A stretch of 64,000 nt of DNA, from NCBI GenBank assembly GCA_033026295.1, contig CM065182.1, forward strand, positions 15,128,001-15,192,000, given 5' to 3'. Below are positions 59,236 to 64,000 of this stretch, piece after piece. A model generated the notes under the pieces. It saw only the letters and a program-made list of their open reading frames with translations. It did no database searches and was not told where the DNA came from. Position 1 is the stretch's first letter; each line of letters starts with the position of its first letter. Position numbers and translations under genes: made by a program. The DNA comes from Channa striata (taxonomy: Eukaryota; Chordata; Actinopteri; Anabantiformes; Channidae).

Positions 59236-62025
59236 GTTTCTTCCTGTGTTATAGGGTCTCATGACAGGCCAATCATTCTATTTTCACTGCGACATCCTTT
59301 CGGTTTCAGCCATTACATGACACAATGGGTTCCAAAAGTAGCTAAAATTCCATTAAATGACCATTTTTACAGTGAGGTAAATTTGATCTAAAAATGTTGG
59401 GTGTTAGGATACAGTCTATTTATGACATTTAACACATAATGTTCAGATTACTTTTGGCTACCATGCCAGAAAATGGATGCACTGATCGATCTAGATTAGG
59501 CTGATATTAACAACAAACTAAGTTGTAAACTGGCGGTCTTTAAAACTTTCTTATCATAAAAATTGTTCAATAGGCCAAATAGTTGTCATTCAAATGTCAA
59601 TCATGATAATCATTTGACTTTGTTCTTCTAATTCACCATGGGGACCAAGATATGAAATCTCGCCCCAAAAAAGTCCTCCATTGGAGCAGGAAGGCACGAA
59701 TGCTTAGACAAAGGGCAAATGCTTTTCTCTGTATTCACTGAAAACTACACTAAATAGCAGCATAACGGAAAGTTTACTAGAATCAATATCACATCCATAT
59801 CACAGCATGTCTGTCATCTACGCACTACATTTGATCACACCATCAGTGTCAATCAATCACCTCTAAGTAAACAGGATAAATATTTAGTCAGTTTGGTTTT
59901 TTAAGACTTTTGGCCAAACACTCATAGGTCAGACTAACATATTTGAGTTTTCAAACCCCAAATCATTCTTAGGAGTAACAGGAAATCTTGACATGATTAT
60001 GTCTCATTTAAGCTGTGTGCTACAGTGAAGCAGGGAAGAACTCATCCAGCTAGTTGGGTATGCTACACATGTGACCACAGACACGTAGACACACACCCAC
60101 ACCTTTTGTTTGAAAGTAGGTGACTGGCATTTACCCCCCGGCAGCCTTTTTGGCAGTTCATGCTTGTAACACCTGTTCACAGCATTTCTAGATGACTAGA
60201 CTGAAGCCCTGTGGCTATACATTTGATTGTGTATATTACAGTGTGCGTATATTTAGGATGATGTATTCATAGTTATTAACGGTTGATTAATTTCATTTTC
60301 AACGAGCAAAAACATACGTATGTCGAAAATTGAGGTGATAGGCCCAGCTTTAAGAGCTGCAGTGGCCAAGTGCAGCCCACGGGCCTTCATTGCCCTTCAT
60401 CATTTCAGATGCCCTTAAGTCATCTTCGTACATCCCATGTAAATGAATTTCACAGATTCATTAGCCTTGGAAACCAAGGTTAATCAGCTCATCATTTGGT
60501 TAAAAAATGTGACAGAGCATTCAAGTGTTGAGGGACTTTATCCTTAGATGGTAGCGAAATCAGACCGAATACTGCAGAGTTTTAAACATTCATAGGGACA
60601 TTAAAACAATTTCGGAACAGTTTCCCGAGCACCTAAATCCAGACTGGGAGATGTTGATGGCAGCTGTAATTTAGTTATCTGATTAGGCTCTGGGGAATGC
60701 ACAAAGTTACAATTACTGTGGCTATGGCTCGAGGCATTCACTACGACTTTATATTGCCACACATTCAGTGTTGATGTGCTGTATAGAACATCCATTTATT
60801 CTTCGCCCGTCTAATTCAGTACTGCAGAATATGCATTTATTCTCCTCTTTTACCCCCATTTCTTGTTTATGAGTTTTCTTTCATTAGAGTGGCTTTTTAA
60901 TTACTGTTCCCTTACTCTTTATGGCCTTGTATTTTTTTCTTTTCTTTTTTATCGGAGTACTTCTTTGATAGTTTTATAAGTTGCACCAGTGGCTGTGTGG
61001 TAAGCAGATTAATAGGAGAGTAATGTCATTAAAATGGTAATGTGCAGACTTGGGCGAGATGCTGAAAACAATAATACTCCACTTGATTAATGACACTCTA
61101 AAGCAGGAGCATGCACAATAAATGTACACACACACACACGTGTGTGTCCTACAGTGACTTTTATGTATTTATACTTTTTTACTTTCATAAAACAAGCTTT
61201 TTCAATGTATAGATTTGATATCCAAATTTAGTTTGTGCACATGTTTTCGGGTTAATAAAATACAATAAGTTCACCAAAATAAGTTCATCACAGATTTACA
61301 TTTTCCCTGTTAGTGACACACTAACAGATCATACACTTTTCATGCCATTGTGATAAATTTCTGTCTACATGTTAGGCCCAAGGTCATGTTTACATGTGGA
61401 CAGATGGAATTAGGGATCAAAATTCTCAGTACTGTAAGGACCCAGTCTCTCTTTAAAACATAAATAAATACTTCATTAATCTAATAAATGTACATAAAGA
61501 GCGAGAGAGTACACGTACACATATATAAATGGGTCTGGAGTTGGCATTATGCAGTATTATTGGTTTTCTGATGAAATCTGGAGCTGTCTGTCTGCCACAT
61601 GCAACTCATGGTTTCCAACCACATGAGACACCGAGTGGGTGAAAACAAAACAAAGACAAAAAGGGAGCAGAGAATAAAGAGTTGGGAGAGGTTTTTGGTA
61701 AAATAAAAGGGGAAAAAAATACAGACTCCTGGCTTCATTTGGGTTTCCACACCATCACACTTCTGGTAAAATAACAACTCTAGCAGGGTAGGGTTTAAAA
61801 AAAAAAATTCAGCTTCTGAAACCTTGACTGTGTGACACTCTGAACCTTTGGATTGGTCGGGCTTTTTAAAGTTAAAAGCAAAGTAATATCTATGGCTATA
61901 GGAAATTTTAAAACAGCTGTATGAAAGCAACAGCTAACATACCATGTAGTTTTCTGCAACAAAACACAGACAAGGCCTAACCAGCAGCAACGGTAAAAAA
62001 TAGTCTCTGATCATTTAATAGGCCT
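59236..62025. other. Non-coding unique sequence
   Basis: No gene recognised and no frame above 127 codons. A 16-bp palindrome of CA/GT type lies at 61132-61147. The stretch 59480-59520 contains TGATCGATCTAG and GCTGATATTAA words, possibly repeat-derived. Confidence 0.55.
61132..61147. repeat. (AC)n(GT)n perfect palindrome
   Basis: ACACACACGTGTGTGT, an exact 16-bp palindrome centred on an E-box CACGTG. The AC run extends left to about 61126, the GT run stops at 61147. It could extrude as a small cruciform or form Z-DNA. Confidence 0.85.
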
Positions 62026-62093
62026 AGGGTCAGATTTGGCCCCTGACAGACAGCACTTGCTTCATCAGCCTATCAGGGGCCAAATCTGACCCT
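62026..62093. repeat. Perfect 21-bp inverted repeat with 26-nt loop
   Basis: The left arm 62026-62046 begins AGGGTCAGATTTGG and ends CCCCTGA. The right arm 62073-62093 is its exact reverse complement. The loop is 62047-62072. The arms are mixed-sequence with 11 GC pairs and are not a simple repeat, so chance pairing is very unlikely. Possible origins are a hairpin RNA gene, a fold-back MITE relic, or a short inverted duplication at a break. Full complementarity is unlike most animal microRNA precursors. No reading frame is involved. Confidence 0.9.
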
Positions 62094-62463
62094 GCAGAGT
62101 CATTCGGGCTCTGTCTGGCCGCATACTGAGAGGCTGAAAAAACAGAAAATCAGGGCGTCAAAACAATTTTTTTTCTCTCGTGGTCATTATTTAATCCTAC
62201 ATTAGCAATTTTCAGATCTACTGAATCATTTATTTATATATTTTGTGCAGCAGTGTGCTTTTACAGACGTACGGACAAACATAAACAAATGTATAACACA
62301 AATCCTGTGTGCTGTCATTCTGTTACTTTGCAATATGATGCTGTAGTTACGCTGCATTTGAGGTACGACAAAAATAGAATGTGACTAAAAGAAAGCCAAA
62401 CAATACCAGCCTCCAAACCACAACTGTGCCTATAGCCAAGGAAAATGACACCATGTCTGAGTG

Positions 62464-62466
<3 letters not shown>

Positions 62467-62529
<63 letters not shown>
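62467..62529. repeat. (AC)31 microsatellite
   Basis: Thirty-one perfect AC units plus A, the longest dinucleotide array in the window. Confidence 0.95.
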
Positions 62530-62531
<2 letters not shown>

Positions 62532-63320
62532 TGTGCACAATACCCCCACGACAAAACAAACTGTGAGAGCAGGGAGAACGGGGGCGGGAAGAGAGCGACG
62601 CAACATCAGCAAATACACCTCAGCATGCTGAATGAGTTCCACCTGACCTTGGCTAAAGGTGTGTACCTGTGCGTGTGTGTATCTGTGTGTGGAGGGGGAG
62701 TGTATAAGAGTACAAGAGAGAGAGAGACACACTGATTACATCTGACCTCCTTGTGACTGAGACACTGACATGGACTGAAATCAGAAAGACATCAGGAGCT
62801 GTGCATGTGGAACTGTCTTGTGTATGCATGAGTGTGTCTGACACGCAGGTTGCATAGAACCGATCTCGGAACTGCAACGATGTTCTTTTTCGTAAGCAAC
62901 AATTATGCGTCATGCAGCTGCAGAACCAGTGAGCAACATAAACAAAGCAACATAAAGCCAGGTCACTGTAACACGTGGCCTCCTTTTGTACGGCTTTTAT
63001 TCCTGCCAAGATAATCTCTTATGACAGCAGTGCATGTCTGCATCATGTCACTGCTAGTGAGGAGATGGGCAAAGTAGGAAGGAAGACAGGCACTAAGTAC
63101 AAATGGCTTTAAAGAAAATCAGTTTTCTGTTGTTGCCAACAGAAAGAAAGACAAAGAATAAACAGAGGAAAAAAAGTATTCTACACTCATCTAAACAAAG
63201 ACAGCATTGCAGTTAAACCTTCCAAATGCCCATCTCACGTCTATATTTTATTTATTTTTCTGACATTCTCTAATGGTTTGTGATTTTCTTTAATCAGGAA
63301 TTTTACCATTTCTAGCTCTG

Positions 63321-63335
63321 ATATATATATATATA
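63321..63335. repeat. (AT)7 microsatellite
   Basis: Seven AT units plus A in AT-rich DNA. Confidence 0.9.
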
Positions 63336-64000
63336 AATGCTGTTAAAAATAATAAGCAGGCTTAATTCAGAGTATAAAAACTGTGTGTTTATGGCTGAAT
63401 CAAGTCCCAGTTGTCTGCAACGTGTACAATGTATTGCAAGCTAAATATGGTACAGCTTTTGAGAGCTTTGCCAAAACACACTGGACCAAATCAAACACGA
63501 TACAAACCCAAACCAATCCAAATGACAATCTGACATATGGGCTGTTCATCTCCTGCTTTGCTAGATCAACACAGATTGGACTAATGTATCAGCATAATCC
63601 TCACAATACTGAAACCGAACTGCTGCCTCATCCAAAGACAAAATGATCTCATTCTTGTGTGTGGAAAATTGTCACATTTTGATTTTTACTAGAGTCAGGT
63701 TTGTCTTGGCTTGGTTTGTTCCCAGTGAAAGAGGTGCAGGAAAACCTGTTCCCCAATGAAATCAAACTCACTGAGTTTTACCGTTAATGCCTCACTGCTA
63801 CAGATAGATTATGTGTAGAAATTCAAGGAGGGGTAGGTGAGGGGAAAGGTACTGAAGGATGGTGTGGGTGTATTCATTACAGTGAACTGCAGAAGCGAGT
63901 TTCTAATGAATGCTGAGGTGTGTGTTTTTTGTGCATACGCTCACGTGTGGGAGTAAGTGTGTGTGCATGTGCGATAACTAAAGAGCAGAGGGCCACTGCA

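Larger units (their letters stand above)
62094..64000. other. Non-coding sequence with a long AC array
   Basis: Holds (AC)31 at 62467 and (AT)7 at 63321-63335. It also holds a small hairpin AGCAGTG/CACTGCT with an inner CATG/CATG pair at 63026-63055. Frames up to 118 codons are read-throughs of the AC array or noise. Nothing coding is seen to the end of the window. Confidence 0.6.

Noticed and set aside
63026..63055. 30-nt hairpin AGCAGTG/CACTGCT with inner CATG pair
   Set aside because: Only 11 pairs with a bulge, which is short enough to arise by chance.

Overview
The window reads as non-coding nuclear DNA of a vertebrate, most likely a ray-finned (teleost) fish. The evidence is the very dense set of long (CA)n/(GT)n microsatellites, a tRNA-headed SINE of a kind common in teleosts, the remains of a Dong/R4-clade (Rex6-like) LINE, and fragments that resemble fish DNA-transposon ends. 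Nothing looks bacterial or viral. There are no operons, ribosome-binding sites, CRISPR arrays, rRNA genes or recognisable tRNA genes.

I find no host protein-coding gene or exon that I can support in 64 kb. Open reading frames are short (longest about 185 codons). They have arbitrary composition, overlap on both strands, and often just translate a CA or GA repeat. The only recognisable coding sequence is the broken C-terminal end of a LINE reverse-transcriptase polyprotein at 58731-59171. The window is therefore probably a gene desert or part of a very long intron.

Layout. 1-4 kb: unique AT-rich DNA with two GT repeats. 4.0-4.6 kb: a possible old 577-bp DNA transposon. 6.4-6.6 kb: a double CA array. 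8.36-8.42 kb: a hairpin shaped like a microRNA precursor. 8.8 kb: a long GT/GA array. 10-26 kb: mostly unique sequence with scattered microsatellites, a G-quadruplex motif (16.86 kb) and a GAAA-loop hairpin (20.56 kb). 26.85-27.26 kb: a palindromic fold-back element with arms of about 104 bp. 27.59-27.75 kb: a block rich in homeodomain/POU-type motifs that could be a conserved enhancer. 31.2 kb: a perfect 59-bp tandem duplication. 33.8-45.8 kb: long CA/GT arrays, a teleost repeat fragment (37.8 kb) and a complete minus-strand SINE (42.9-43.3 kb). 49.6 kb: a purine tract of about 145 bp with 50-bp higher-order structure. 50.3 and 55.9 kb: hAT-like terminal fragments. 57.5-57.6 kb: a second enhancer-like block. 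58.6-59.2 kb: an AT-rich satellite followed by the LINE remnant. 62.0 kb: a perfect 21-bp inverted repeat with a 26-nt loop. 62.5 kb: (AC)31.

The most interesting items are the two hairpins (8360-8421 and 62026-62093), the fold-back element and the two enhancer-like blocks. Their function and conservation are inference. A comparative alignment and small-RNA data would decide them.
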